Shown here: piece after piece, positions 10,611 through 19,011 of the stretch
Layout: every line of letters starts with the position of its first letter
Numbering within the stretch: position 1 is the stretch's first letter
Assembly (NCBI RefSeq): GCF_001514195.1
Contig: NZ_KQ948736.1
Location: 477,998-533,349 of the forward strand
Direction of reading: 5' to 3'
DNA: 55,352 bases
Source: Streptomyces griseorubiginosus
GTDB taxonomy: Bacteria > Actinomycetota > Actinomycetes > Streptomycetales > Streptomycetaceae
Made by a program: the position numbers and the translations under genes
The notes under the pieces: generated by a model
Databases searched by the model: none
Told to the model about the DNA's origin: nothing
What the model saw: only the letters and a program-made list of their open reading frames with translations

Positions 10611-10648
10611 GCGGACGGCCCGGGAGCACGGTCTCCCGGGCCGTCCGC
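10611..10648 (+). terminator. Terminator of the pentose-phosphate operon
   Basis: Perfect 15-bp stem, GCGGACGGCCCGGGA (10611-10625) with its complement at 10634-10648 and an 8-nt loop. It lies 10 bp after the histidine phosphatase stop. There is no U tract, as is common in Streptomyces. Confidence 0.9.
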
Positions 10649-10700
10649 GTCGTCGAGGGCCTGTTGACACCGGGGCGCGTGCGTTGGAGAGTCACCGCTG

Positions 10701-12164
10701 ATGGAGATCAACAACCTGACCCCGGCCGAACGGCGGGTGTGGCGCGCCTTTCCCCGGGGCGAGGCCGTGGACTTCCGGGCGGCGGACGACGAGGACGCGG
10801 CGGGCGGCGCCGACTGGGGCCCCGAACGCACCGTGCGGGCCTCCGTGTTGCGGTTCCTGATGCTCAACGGGCCGCGGGAGGACGGCGAGATACCCGCCCT
10901 GAAGCTGGCGGGCGCCCGGATCACCGGTGTGCTCGCCCTCCAGTACGGGGCGGTCGGCCACGCCGTGCGCCTGAGCCACTGCCACTTCGACGACGTACCG
11001 CTCCTGTACGGCTGCCGGCTGCGCCAGTTGAACCTCAGCAACTCCGTGCTGCCCGGCCTCACCGCCGCCACCGTGCACGTCGAGGCGGTGCTGCGGCTGA
11101 CGGACTGCCGGGTGAACGGACCGGTGCGGCTGGGCGGGGCGCAGATCGCCGGGGCACTGTTCATGGACCGTGCCGAGATCGTCGCGGACGGCGCCGGGGA
11201 GCCCGCGCTCCAGCTCAACCACATGAGCATCGGCGACGACCTGTGGGCGCCGGGTCTGCGCGCCCACGGCGAGGTACGGCTCAACGGCACGTCCGTGGCC
11301 GGTTCCGTCAACCTCAACGACGCCCGGCTCAGCAACCCGGGCGACATCGTGCTCGACGCCCAGACCCTGAGCGTCGAGGGCGACGTCCATCTGCGCCGGG
11401 TGCACACCTTCGGCTGGATCGGTCTGCGGGGCGCCCGGATCGCGGGCCGCCTCGACTTCTCCTACGCGCATCTGTCGAACCCGGGCGACGCGGCGCTGCG
11501 GGCGAGCAGCAGCACCATCGGGGAGCTGTGGATCCGCAAGGGCCCCGCCATGGAGGGCGCCCTCACCCTGCGCCGCGCACAGATCGACGAGCTGTTCCTG
11601 GAGCCGGAGTCGGTGCCGGACGAGGTGCAGTTCAACGGGCTCGTCTACACCTCGCTCACCCCGCAGGAACCGCCCGCGCGCCGGCTGCCGATGCTGGAGC
11701 GGGACCGCGAGGGCTATGTCCCGCACGCCTACGAGCAGTTGACCGCCGCATACCGCAGGATCGGGGACGACTACGCGGCCCGGCAGGTCCAGCTCGCCAA
11801 GCAGCGCCGCCGCCGCGCCACCCTGCCCTGGTACGGGCGGCTGTGGGGGCACGTCCAGGACGCGGCCGTCGGCTACGGCTTCCATCCGCTGCGCGCCGGT
11901 GTCTGGCTGGTCTCCCTGCTCGCGGTCGGCACGATCGCCTACGGGCTGCACCACCCGCCGCCGCTCAAGGCGGACGAGGCCCCGCGCTTCAACGCGCTGT
12001 TCTTCACCCTCGACCTGCTGCTGCCGGTGATCTCCTTCGGCCAGGAGGGGGCCTTCGCGCCGAGCGGCTGGTACCAGTGGCTTTCGTACGCCCTCATCAT
12101 CGCGGGCTGGATCCTCGCGACCACGGTCTTCGCGGGCGTCACCCGCACCGTCAACCGGCAGTGA
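10701..12164 (+). CDS. Beta-helix repeat protein with C-terminal membrane segments
   Basis: 487 aa, function unknown. Residues of about 50-320 form repeated short blocks such as LKLAGARITGVLAL, VNGPVRLGGAQIAGALFM, VRLNGTSVAGSVNLNDARL and IGLRGARIAGRLDF, spaced about 20-23 residues, which is how right-handed beta-helices of the pentapeptide/bactofilin kind look. About residue 395 onward there are hydrophobic segments (AGVWLVSLLAVGTIAYGL, ALFFTLDLLLPVISF, YALIIAGWILATTVFAGV), so the helix is likely anchored to the membrane. TTGACA at 10664-10669 may be its -35 box. Similar Streptomyces proteins are sometimes labelled 'membrane-associated oxidoreductase', which nothing here supports. Confidence 0.75.
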   Translation: MEINNLTPAERRVWRAFPRGEAVDFRAADDEDAAGGADWGPERTVRASVLRFLMLNGPREDGEIPALKLAGARITGVLALQYGAVGHAVRLSHCHFDDVPLLYGCRLRQLNLSNSVLPGLTAATVHVEAVLRLTDCRVNGPVRLGGAQIAGALFMDRAEIVADGAGEPALQLNHMSIGDDLWAPGLRAHGEVRLNGTSVAGSVNLNDARLSNPGDIVLDAQTLSVEGDVHLRRVHTFGWIGLRGARIAGRLDFSYAHLSNPGDAALRASSSTIGELWIRKGPAMEGALTLRRAQIDELFLEPESVPDEVQFNGLVYTSLTPQEPPARRLPMLERDREGYVPHAYEQLTAAYRRIGDDYAARQVQLAKQRRRRATLPWYGRLWGHVQDAAVGYGFHPLRAGVWLVSLLAVGTIAYGLHHPPPLKADEAPRFNALFFTLDLLLPVISFGQEGAFAPSGWYQWLSYALIIAGWILATTVFAGVTRTVNRQ

Positions 12165-12195
12165 ACGGGCGGTGGTTGCGGAGGCCGCCGAGACG

Positions 12196-13083
12196 TCAGC
12201 GTGAGGTCTGCCCGGGTGCCGCGACCCCGCCCGCCAGCTCCGCGATGTCCGCCAGCATCCGTGCCGAGTCCGGCTCGCGGCCCGTGAACAGCCGGAACGC
12301 GTCCGCCGCCTGGAAGACCGCCATGCCGCCGCCGTCGAGCGTGGCACAGCCCAACGCACGGGCGGTGCGCAGCAGTTCCGTCTCCAGCGGGCGGTAGACC
12401 ACCTCGGCGACCCACAGCTCGGGGCGGAGCAGGCCGGCCGGGAAGGGCAGTCCTGGGTGGGCGGCCATGCCGGTGGGGGTGGCGTGCACCACGCCGTCGG
12501 CCCCGGCGAGCAGTGCGGGCAGCCGCTCCGGGCCGGCCGCGGCCGCGCGTCCCTCGCCGAAGTGCCGGTTGAGGGCGGCGGCGAGAGCGGCGGCCCGGTC
12601 GGCGAGCGCGTCCACGACGGTGACCCGCTCGGCGCCCAGGGTCAGCGCGGCGTGCGCGACGGCCGCGCCCGCGCCGCCGGCGCCCAGCTGGACGACCCGC
12701 TCCAGGGGCACGTCCGGCAGCCCGCGCGCGAAGGAGGCCGCGAAACCGGTGACGTCGGTGTTGTGGCCGGTCGCCCGGCCGTTCTCGAAGACGACGGTGT
12801 TGACCGCGCCGAGCGCCTCGGCCTGCGGGGCGAGCGCGTCGAGGTGCCCGATGACCAGCTGCTTGCAGGGGTGGGTGATGTTCAGCCCGTCGTAGCCCAG
12901 GTCACGGGCGGCCCGCACCAGGTCGCCGACGGCCTCGGGGGGTACGCCGAGGGCGTCGATGTCGATGAGCCGGTAGAGATAGCGCAGGCCCTGCCGGTCC
13001 GCCTCCCGCTCGTGCAGCGCCGGGCTCAGCGAGGGTCCGACGCCCGCGCCGATCAGTCCGACGAGAAACGAGTCCTTGGCCAC
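12196..13083 (-). CDS. Shikimate/quinate dehydrogenase
   Basis: 295-aa AroE-superfamily enzyme that interconverts dehydroshikimate (or dehydroquinate) and shikimate (quinate). The substrate domain has GPSLSPALHE and DGLNITHPCKQ; the nucleotide domain has QLGAGGAGAAVAHAALTLGAERVTVVD and ATPTGMAAHPG; the C-terminus has GGGMAVFQAADAFRLFTGREP. NITHP instead of the biosynthetic NVT-P-K form is typical of catabolic quinate/shikimate dehydrogenases. It is divergent from a TetR gene with a near-perfect operator between them, and an MHS symporter follows. The set reads as shikimate or quinate uptake and use rather than aromatic biosynthesis. NAD is likely (TVVDALADRA, acidic residue after strand two). 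Confidence 0.85.
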   Translation of the reverse strand: MAKDSFLVGLIGAGVGPSLSPALHEREADRQGLRYLYRLIDIDALGVPPEAVGDLVRAARDLGYDGLNITHPCKQLVIGHLDALAPQAEALGAVNTVVFENGRATGHNTDVTGFAASFARGLPDVPLERVVQLGAGGAGAAVAHAALTLGAERVTVVDALADRAAALAAALNRHFGEGRAAAAGPERLPALLAGADGVVHATPTGMAAHPGLPFPAGLLRPELWVAEVVYRPLETELLRTARALGCATLDGGGMAVFQAADAFRLFTGREPDSARMLADIAELAGGVAAPGQTSR

Positions 13084-13114
13084 GCGGACCTCCTGAGCCG
13101 ATCGCGAAAGGCGA

Positions 13115-13138
13115 CTAATGTACGAACCAGTACGTTAG
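13115..13138. promoter_or_regulatory. TetR-type operator (copy 1)
   Basis: 24-bp dyad CTAATGTAC-N6-GTACGTTAG in the 141-bp divergent gap; 8 of 9 arm positions match. It lies 32-55 bp upstream of the dehydrogenase start and 87-110 bp upstream of the TetR start. Position and symmetry suit autoregulation by the neighbouring TetR protein. Confidence 0.75.
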
Positions 13139-13224
13139 CTATATCAGGCGGACCGCCGCCGGGGAAGGGTTCGCCCGCGCCTTCTAGAATCTGCGGCACC
13201 GGCCGCACTTCCCGAAGGGACCCG

Positions 13225-13890
13225 ATGACCACCGTCGACGAACCGGCACGACCGCACGGGCGGATCCGCGACGCGGCCCGCACCCGGTCCGAGATCCTGG
13301 ACGTGGCCACCCAGGAGTTCGCGCGAGCCGGCTACGACGGCGCCCGGGTCGACGAGATCGCGGCCCGCACCCGCACCACCAAGCGGATGATCTACTACTA
13401 CTTCGGCGGCAAGGAGCAGCTGTTCACGGCCGTCCTGGAGCGGGCCTACGGCGTGATCCGCGAGGCCGAACAGGAACTGGACGTCGAGCACCTGGACCCG
13501 GTCGCGGCGATCCGGCGCCTCGCGGAGGTGACCTTCGACCACCACGAGCAGCACCCCGACTTCATCCGCCTGGTCAGCATCGAGAACATCCACGGGGCCG
13601 AGCACATCGCCGCCTCCGAGAAGCTCGGCCGCATCGGCTCCCCGGCGCTCGACGTGATCCGCCGCATCCTGGCCTCGGGGCAGGAGTCCGGGCTGTTCAC
13701 CGCCGACGTGGACGCGGTGGACCTGCACGCGATGATCAGCTCGTTCTGCTTCTTCCGGGTGGCCAACCGGCACACCTTCGGGGCGCTGTTCGGCCGCGAC
13801 CTGGTCGCTCCGGAGCAGCGCGAGCACTACCGCGCGATGCTCGGGGACATGGTGATCGCGTACCTGACCGCAGACCGTGCCGGGGACTGA
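13225..13890 (+). CDS. TetR-family transcriptional regulator
   Basis: 221 aa. The DNA-binding domain is RSEILDVATQEFARAGYDGARVDEIAARTRTTKRMIYYYFGGKEQLFTAVLE, split here as the TetR HTH with RTTKRMIYYYFGGKE. The remaining 150 residues are the helical ligand domain. ATG 13225 follows GAAGGGA by 4 bases. It is flanked by two similar dyads, one shared with the shikimate dehydrogenase and one before the transporter, so it is the likely repressor of both. The inducer may be shikimate, quinate or an aromatic acid (inference). Confidence 0.9.
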   Translation: MTTVDEPARPHGRIRDAARTRSEILDVATQEFARAGYDGARVDEIAARTRTTKRMIYYYFGGKEQLFTAVLERAYGVIREAEQELDVEHLDPVAAIRRLAEVTFDHHEQHPDFIRLVSIENIHGAEHIAASEKLGRIGSPALDVIRRILASGQESGLFTADVDAVDLHAMISSFCFFRVANRHTFGALFGRDLVAPEQREHYRAMLGDMVIAYLTADRAGD

Positions 13891-13953
13891 ATCCCTCCGC
13901 CCGGAACCCTTGACACGCGGGAAACGCGGGCGCAACATCCTCGGCAACCGCTA

Positions 13954-13985
13954 CTAACTACCCAGTGGGTTAATTAGCTGGGTAG
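13954..13985. promoter_or_regulatory. Candidate TetR operator (copy 2) before the symporter
   Basis: The 24 bp at 13954-13977 have the same frame as copy 1, CTAA-N16-TTAG, plus matching inner bases, but weaker internal symmetry. An overlapping inverted repeat CTACCCA (13958-13964) / TGGGTAG (13979-13985) is also present. It lies 38-61 bp before the symporter GTG. Confidence 0.5.
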
Positions 13986-14015
13986 CTCCCGGAGTCCCCC
14001 CGAAGGAGCACCGCC

Positions 14016-15356
14016 GTGTCCGTCCCCGCCGACGCCGTCGGGCAACCGAAAAAGGCCGCCACCGCAGCCTGGATCGGCAGCGCCCTGGAGTACTACGACT
14101 TCTTCATCTACGGCAGCGCCGCCGCCCTGATCTTCCCGAAGGTGTTCTTCGACGAGTCCGACCCCGCCACCGCGACCCTGCTGTCCCTGGCCACGTTCGG
14201 GGTCGCCTACGCGGCCCGGCCGGTCGGCGCGCTCTTCATGGGGCACTTCGGCGACCGGGTCGGCCGCAAGAAGATCATGGTCTTCACGCTGGTCCTGATG
14301 GGCCTGTCGACCTTCCTCATCGGCTGTCTGCCGACCCGCCACCAGGTGGGCACCCTCGCCCCGGTCCTGCTGGTGCTGTGCCGGGTCCTCCAGGGCATCT
14401 CGGCGGCCGGCGAACAGGCCAGCGCCAACTCCATGAGCCTGGAACACGCGCCGGCGCACCGGCGGGGCTTCTTCACCAGCTTCACCCTCAGCGGCACCCA
14501 GGGCGGACAGCTGCTCGCCACGCTGGTCTTCCTGCCGGTCGCCGCACTGCCCGAGGACCAGCTGCTGTCCTGGGGCTGGCGGGTGCCGTTCTGGCTGAGC
14601 GTCGGGGTCGCCGTGGCCGGCTTCGTGATCCGCCGCAAGCTGGCCGAGACCCCGGCGTTCGAGCAGCAGGCCGCCTCCGCGGGGGTGGTGAAGCTGCCGC
14701 TGGCGGTGCTGCTGCGGGAGCACTGGGCGGATGTGCTGCGGGTGATCGGCGGCGCGGTCATCGCCTCGGTGTCCACGATCTTCACGGTGTGGGCGCTGGC
14801 GTACGCGACGAGCGACGCGGTCGGGATGAGCCGTTCCTCGATGCTGTGGGTGGGCGCGCTGGCCAACCTGGTCGCGCTCGCCGCGATCCCCCTGTGGGCC
14901 ACGCTCTCGGACCGCATCGGCCGACGGCCGGTCTTCCTGATCGGAGCGGTGGGCAGCGCGGTGATGATGTTCCTGTACCTGTGGGCGGTCTCCACGGGCA
15001 CCTACCCGCTCGTCCTGCTGCTCGGCATCGTCACGTTCGGCGTGGTCTACAGCGCGGCGAACGGGGTCTGGCCGTCCTTCTACGGGGAGATGTTCTCCAC
15101 CAGGGTCCGGCTGTCCGGGATGGCGATCGGCACCCAGATCGGCTTCGCCGTGGCCGGTTTCGCGGTGACCTTCGCGGCGCAGATCGCGGGCCCGGACGGG
15201 ACGGACTGGTCGTCGGTGGCCCTGTTCACGGCGGCCCTCTGCGTCCCCCCGGTGATCGCGGCGCTGACCGCCCGCGAGACCCACAAGGTCGCCACGGAGG
15301 ACCTCGGCTCCCGCGCACCCGGCGAGGCACCGCGGCCGGAGACGGTCACGGCCTGA
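14016..15356 (+). CDS. MHS-family metabolite:H+ symporter (ShiA-like)
   Basis: 446-aa major-facilitator protein with 12 predicted membrane segments. WIGSALEYYDFFIYGSAAAL is the hallmark N-terminus of the metabolite:H+ symporter subfamily (ShiA, ProP, KgtP); FGDRVGRKK is the loop 2-3 signature and LSDRIGRRP its repeat. GTG 14016 follows GAAGGAG by 6 bases. With the shikimate/quinate dehydrogenase and TetR beside it, import of shikimate or quinate is the simplest role; other organic acids are possible. Confidence 0.88.
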   Translation: MSVPADAVGQPKKAATAAWIGSALEYYDFFIYGSAAALIFPKVFFDESDPATATLLSLATFGVAYAARPVGALFMGHFGDRVGRKKIMVFTLVLMGLSTFLIGCLPTRHQVGTLAPVLLVLCRVLQGISAAGEQASANSMSLEHAPAHRRGFFTSFTLSGTQGGQLLATLVFLPVAALPEDQLLSWGWRVPFWLSVGVAVAGFVIRRKLAETPAFEQQAASAGVVKLPLAVLLREHWADVLRVIGGAVIASVSTIFTVWALAYATSDAVGMSRSSMLWVGALANLVALAAIPLWATLSDRIGRRPVFLIGAVGSAVMMFLYLWAVSTGTYPLVLLLGIVTFGVVYSAANGVWPSFYGEMFSTRVRLSGMAIGTQIGFAVAGFAVTFAAQIAGPDGTDWSSVALFTAALCVPPVIAALTARETHKVATEDLGSRAPGEAPRPETVTA

Positions 15357-15374
15357 CCGGACGCGGACATCCCC

Positions 15375-15412
15375 CCGGGCCCCCGGACGCCGTCACGGCT
15401 CCGGGGGCCCGG
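15375..15412. terminator. Bidirectional terminator
   Basis: Perfect 13-bp stem CCGGGCCCCCGGA (15375-15387) pairing with 15400-15412; the loop contains a further GCCG/CGGC pair. It separates the convergent symporter and VOC genes. Confidence 0.88.
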
Positions 15413-15434
15413 CCGCGGTTACCCGCGTCGCTTC

Positions 15435-15845
15435 CTACGCGTTGCTCCAGCCCCGGGAGCAGAGCACGAGGCGGTACCCGTCCGGATCCTCGACGGTGAC
15501 GCCCCACTCGTTCCAGTACGGGTTCGGCGAGGGCACCCGCTTCCCGCCGTGCGTCTCCAGGCGGGCCACCAGGTCGTCCGGTACGGGCCCGTCGACGTAG
15601 ACGACCAGCAGGTCCTCCTCGGTGGGCCGGGGTTCGACCGGCCGGCCCTGTTCGTGGACGAGTTCCAGGTGCCAGCCGGCGTCCGGCCAGCCGAGCATCA
15701 GCAGATCGTGCTCGCCGGGTTCGGGACCGCCCTCGGCACGCCAGACGACCCCCAGCCCGAGCCCCTCGACCCAGAACCGCTCGGCGGCCGCGAGGTCCCG
15801 GGAAGGACGGGCGATGCGGATGTGACTACGGCCGTTCACGGGCAT
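15435..15845 (-). CDS. VOC (glyoxalase/bleomycin-resistance fold) protein
   Basis: 136 aa, one glyoxalase-fold unit pair: SHIRIARPSRDLAAAERFWVEGLGLGVVW at the start and the closing NEWGVTVEDPDGYRLVLCSRG. Metal-ligand positions of the fold (His near residue 8, His in WHLELVHE, Glu in VEDPDGYRLVL) are present. ATG 15845 follows GAAGAGGT. Substrate unknown; these proteins range from glyoxalases to antibiotic-binding proteins. Confidence 0.85.
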   Translation of the reverse strand: MPVNGRSHIRIARPSRDLAAAERFWVEGLGLGVVWRAEGGPEPGEHDLLMLGWPDAGWHLELVHEQGRPVEPRPTEEDLLVVYVDGPVPDDLVARLETHGGKRVPSPNPYWNEWGVTVEDPDGYRLVLCSRGWSNA

Positions 15846-15917
15846 GGTGACCTCTTCGCGTGGTGTCGGTGTGCCGGTCAGCGTAGGCAGCCGACGCCTC
15901 CGGCACATCGGTCGTCC

Positions 15918-15983
15918 GCCCTGCGCCCCGGGTCGTAGGTCGCCCGACAGGGCGGCCGGCTGCCCTGCGCCCCGGGACGTAGG
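15918..15983. repeat. 22-bp direct repeat and GC hairpin
   Basis: GCCCTGCGCCCCGGG-N-CGTAGG occurs at 15918-15939 and 15962-15983, identical except one base, 44 bp apart. Just beyond is GGCCCC-N6-GGGGCC (15982-15999), a likely terminator for the PPOX gene that ends at 16012. The repeat lies upstream of the VOC gene and could be a regulator site. Confidence 0.55.
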
Positions 15984-16011
15984 CCCCCGGCGCGGGGCCC
16001 GCGCCCGGTCG

Positions 16012-16461
16012 TCAGCCCTGGTCGCCCCTGGCCGGGATCCCGTACGCGCGCTCCACCCGCAGGCGCAGCACCAGACGGCCGTCGCGGACCATCGCCGCGC
16101 GGTAGTCGTCCCAGTCCGGGTGCTCGCCCTGGACGTCGCGGTAGAGGCGGATCAGTTCCTCGACCGTGTCGTCGTGGGGGTCCTTCGCCACCGGGGTCAG
16201 GTCGGCGGTGCCCTCGGCGACCGTGTAGGCCCAGCGGTCCGGTGTCGTCACGTGGTACGAGGCGCGGGGGTCCCGGCGCAGGTTGCGGGTCTTGGCGCGG
16301 TCGTCCGTGAGGGAGATCCGGATGATGCGCTCGTCGGGGTAGTAGGCGTGGGTGACGTTCGACAGCTGGGGGCGGCCGTCGCGCTTGAGCGTGGTCAGTA
16401 CCCCGCCGTGGCCCTGCGAGAGCAGCCGGAGCAGTGCGTCCTGCGTCGCGTCCTGAGTCAT
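16012..16461 (-). CDS. PPOX-class F420-dependent oxidoreductase
   Basis: 149-aa split-barrel flavin/deazaflavin-binding protein. GGVLTTLKRDGRPQLSNVTHAYYPDE and TRNLRRDPRASYHV are the characteristic family segments; the C-terminal EHPDWDDYRAAMVRDGRLVLRLRVERAYG is typical of Streptomyces members. It uses reduced F420 to reduce unknown substrates. ATG 16461 is chosen because the conserved part begins just after it; a longer frame to 16494 lacks a better site. Upstream gap to the serine hydrolase (16462-16618) is divergent and should hold both promoters. Confidence 0.86.
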   Translation of the reverse strand: MTQDATQDALLRLLSQGHGGVLTTLKRDGRPQLSNVTHAYYPDERIIRISLTDDRAKTRNLRRDPRASYHVTTPDRWAYTVAEGTADLTPVAKDPHDDTVEELIRLYRDVQGEHPDWDDYRAAMVRDGRLVLRLRVERAYGIPARGDQG

Positions 16462-16618
16462 ACCACGATCAACCGGCCCGCCCGCGCCCCGCATTCCCGT
16501 GCCGGCCGTTCCCGCCCGACCCGCGACCGGGCGCGGTTTCCTGAGCGAAAATGATGTCTGAGGGGAGTCCGGAGCGGGTATCCGGTCCGCGCCTCGACGG
16601 ACGTGACGGAGGAGAACG

Positions 16619-17845
16619 ATGGCACAGCTGCGGCAAGAGGTCGATCCGGGTGAGGTGGGGCTGGACGAGAAGGTCCTCGACCGCCTCGACCAGCACTTGG
16701 CGCACTACGTCGACGAGGGCCGGATGCCCGGCTTCCTGGTCTGCGTCTCCCGGGGTGGCCGCGTCGCGCACCTCACCGTCCACGGCCGGCGCGACCTCGC
16801 GGCCGGACTGCCCGTCGAGACCGACACACTGTGGCGGATCTACTCGATGACCAAGCCGGTCACCGCGGTCGCGGCCCTGCTGCTGGTGGAGGAGGGGCGG
16901 CTGTCCCTGGACGACCCGGTCGCCGACCACCTCCCGGAGTTCGCCGAACCGCGCGTGTACGTGGACGGGGCCGGTGACACCCTCACGACCCGCCCGGCCG
17001 ACGGTCCGATACGGATCCGGCACCTGATGACCCACACCGCCGGCCTGACCTTCGCGTTCTACCACTCCCACCCGGTCGACGCGCTCTACCGCGAGGCCGG
17101 TCTGGACTCGTCGGTGCTGCCCGGTTCGACCCTCGCCGAGACGGTCGCCGTGTACGCAGGCCTGCCGCTCCAGTTCGAGCCGGGCACGCAGTGGAACTAC
17201 TCGGTCGCCTCCAATGTGCTGGGCCGGGTCATCGAGATCGTGTCCGGCACCTCGCTCGACGCCTTCTTCGCCGAACGGATCTTCGGCCCCCTCGGGATGA
17301 CCGACGCCGGTTTCTGGGTGAACGAGCAACAGACGCACAGACTCTCGGAGTTGTACGGCGAGAAGGACGACGGCACGATCGAGCCGGTCCCCGGGCTGCC
17401 GCTGCGGGGCCGCCCCCGGCTGCTGTCCGGCAGCGGCGGCCTTGCGGCCTCGGCCCACGACGTGCACCGCTTCGCGGAGATGCTGCGCCGCCGCGGCGAA
17501 CTGGACGGCACCCGGCTGCTGTCCGCCGAGACGGTCGACCTGATGACCTCCAACCACCTTCCGGGCGGCGCCGATCTGCGCGCGTTCGGCACCAAGCCCG
17601 CCCACGACGAGCCCGGCAACGACGGCCTCGGCTTCGGTCTCGGCGTCTCCGTGGTGATCGACCCCGCCCGCACCCCGGCCCCCGCGGGCCTCGGCACGTT
17701 CGGCTGGAGCGGGGCCGCCTCCACGACCTTCTGGGTCGATCCGGTCCGTGATCTGAGCGTGCAGTTCTACACCCAGGTCCGGCCGAAGACGCTGAAGGTC
17801 TTCCCGGACCTGAAGCGTCTGGTCCACGAGGCGGTCGTCAGCTAG
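16619..17845 (+). CDS. Serine hydrolase, class C beta-lactamase fold
   Basis: 408-aa beta-lactamase/esterase-family protein. The nucleophile motif is S76-M-T-K79 in RIYSMTKPV, the second is Y194-S-V in QWNYSVASN, and the region GFGLGVSVV...GWSGAASTTFWVDP replaces the KTG box. There is no signal peptide, so it is probably a cytoplasmic esterase or D-amino-acid amidase-like enzyme rather than a resistance lactamase. GGAGGA lies 8 bases before the ATG. Its stop shares CTAG (17842-17845) with the stop of the convergent saccharopine gene, so the two 3' ends overlap by 4 bp with no terminator between. Confidence 0.88.
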   Translation: MAQLRQEVDPGEVGLDEKVLDRLDQHLAHYVDEGRMPGFLVCVSRGGRVAHLTVHGRRDLAAGLPVETDTLWRIYSMTKPVTAVAALLLVEEGRLSLDDPVADHLPEFAEPRVYVDGAGDTLTTRPADGPIRIRHLMTHTAGLTFAFYHSHPVDALYREAGLDSSVLPGSTLAETVAVYAGLPLQFEPGTQWNYSVASNVLGRVIEIVSGTSLDAFFAERIFGPLGMTDAGFWVNEQQTHRLSELYGEKDDGTIEPVPGLPLRGRPRLLSGSGGLAASAHDVHRFAEMLRRRGELDGTRLLSAETVDLMTSNHLPGGADLRAFGTKPAHDEPGNDGLGFGLGVSVVIDPARTPAPAGLGTFGWSGAASTTFWVDPVRDLSVQFYTQVRPKTLKVFPDLKRLVHEAVVS

Positions 17846-19011
17846 CCCCGTCGGTCTCCCTGGTCCACCCGCAGCGTGAAGTGCAGGCCCGCCCGGGACA
17901 GTTCGCCCAGCCACTGCCGCGAGCGGGCGGCGGTCTCGGCGGCGCGGTGCAGGCCCGCCGGCAGGGTGCCGTCGAGGATGTGGCCGATGCCGAGGGCGAG
18001 GGTGCGGGAGACGCAGCGGGCCATCGCGCTGTCGTCCTCGTCGCCCACCGTGTCCAGGAGGTAGCCGCCGGACCAGGTGCGGCCGTCCTCCGCGCGCACG
18101 TCCAGGGAGACGACGAGGACGACCCGGTCGCGGTCGGCGTCCGTGGTCGGATACCTGGCCGCCAACTCCTGGGCCAGGGCCGCGATCCGGGCGTCGTCGC
18201 CGGTCCGCAGCTCCTCGAAGACGGGCTCCCAGGCACGCAGCCAGCCGTCGAGCCGCAGGGTGCCGCGCACGAAGGTCCGCGGGGTCCACGCGGCTGGCAG
18301 CCCGTACTGCTCGACGAAGGGCACGCTGTCGCGGTTGGGGTAGACCTCGAAGGTCTCGCCGTCCACGACATGACGCCGGGTCGCCTCCCAGGGCCGCTCG
18401 ACGGTGGTGGGGGTGCCGTCGTCGAGGTGACGGGCGGGTGAGCGCAGGGCGTTGAGGACGCCGAGCGGGGCCCAGCTGAAGCGGTACCTGAAGTCGTTCG
18501 GGACGGCGGGGACACCGCCGCAGTAGGAGGTGAGGGAGTACGACGCCGGTGTCGTGTCGCCGATCGCCGCCCGGGCCCGGGCCACGAGGTCGTGTGCGAA
18601 GAGGTGGTCGATCCCGGGGTCGAGTCCGGCCTCGGTGAGGACGACGACGCCGGCCTTCTCCGCCTCCGGTACGCGTTCGAGGAGGGCGTCGGACACATAG
18701 CTGGAGCAGGCGAAGTGGGCCCGTCGGCGCACACAGGCGGCGAGGAGGCCGGGGTGCTCGGAGGCGGGCAGCATCGACACCACGACGTCCCCGGGCGCCA
18801 GTTCGGCGGTGAGCGCGGCCGGTGTGTAGGCGCGGGGCACGGCCCGGCCGTTGAGCCGCAGTCCTTCGAGGGCCTGTTCGGCGCGTTCCTCGGTGCGGTG
18901 CCACAGCAGCACGCGGTCGGCGGTGTCGCACAGCGCGGCCAGCCCGCTGCCGGTGGACAGTCCGGCGCCGATCCAGTGCACGGTGCCGGTCGCGGCAACC
19001 GGTTCAGACAC
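17842..19011 (-). CDS. Saccharopine dehydrogenase (L-glutamate-forming, Lys9-like)
   Basis: 389 aa, NAD(P)-binding saccharopine reductase family. Glycine motif WIGAGLSTGSGLAALCD at the start, GDVVVSMLPASEHP, VLTEAGLDPGIDHLFAHDLV, then SYCGGVPAVPNDFRYRFSWAPLGVLNALR, which is the substrate-domain signature of Lys9-type enzymes. The reaction is saccharopine to glutamate plus allysine. The GTG at 19011 overlaps the stop of the Lys1-like gene by 8 nt, so the two halves of the pathway are coupled. Having both in one operon next to an FAD amine oxidoreductase suggests lysine conversion or breakdown rather than an isolated homologue. Confidence 0.85.
   Translation of the reverse strand: MSEPVAATGTVHWIGAGLSTGSGLAALCDTADRVLLWHRTEERAEQALEGLRLNGRAVPRAYTPAALTAELAPGDVVVSMLPASEHPGLLAACVRRRAHFACSSYVSDALLERVPEAEKAGVVVLTEAGLDPGIDHLFAHDLVARARAAIGDTTPASYSLTSYCGGVPAVPNDFRYRFSWAPLGVLNALRSPARHLDDGTPTTVERPWEATRRHVVDGETFEVYPNRDSVPFVEQYGLPAAWTPRTFVRGTLRLDGWLRAWEPVFEELRTGDDARIAALAQELAARYPTTDADRDRVVLVVSLDVRAEDGRTWSGGYLLDTVGDEDDSAMARCVSRTLALGIGHILDGTLPAGLHRAAETAARSRQWLGELSRAGLHFTLRVDQGDRRG

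Noticed and set aside
16546..16560. Possible Zur box (CGAAAATGATGTCTG) before the serine hydrolase
   Set aside because: Only 10 of 15 matches, one half poor, and no link to metals in the gene.
16619..17845. Antibiotic-resistance beta-lactamase (also 37805-38917)
   Set aside because: No signal peptide and no KTG box; both fit the esterase/peptidase side of the family.
16469..18931. 820-residue minus-strand frame
   Set aside because: Arg/Pro/Gly-rich low complexity, antisense to the serine hydrolase and out of frame with the Lys9-like gene.
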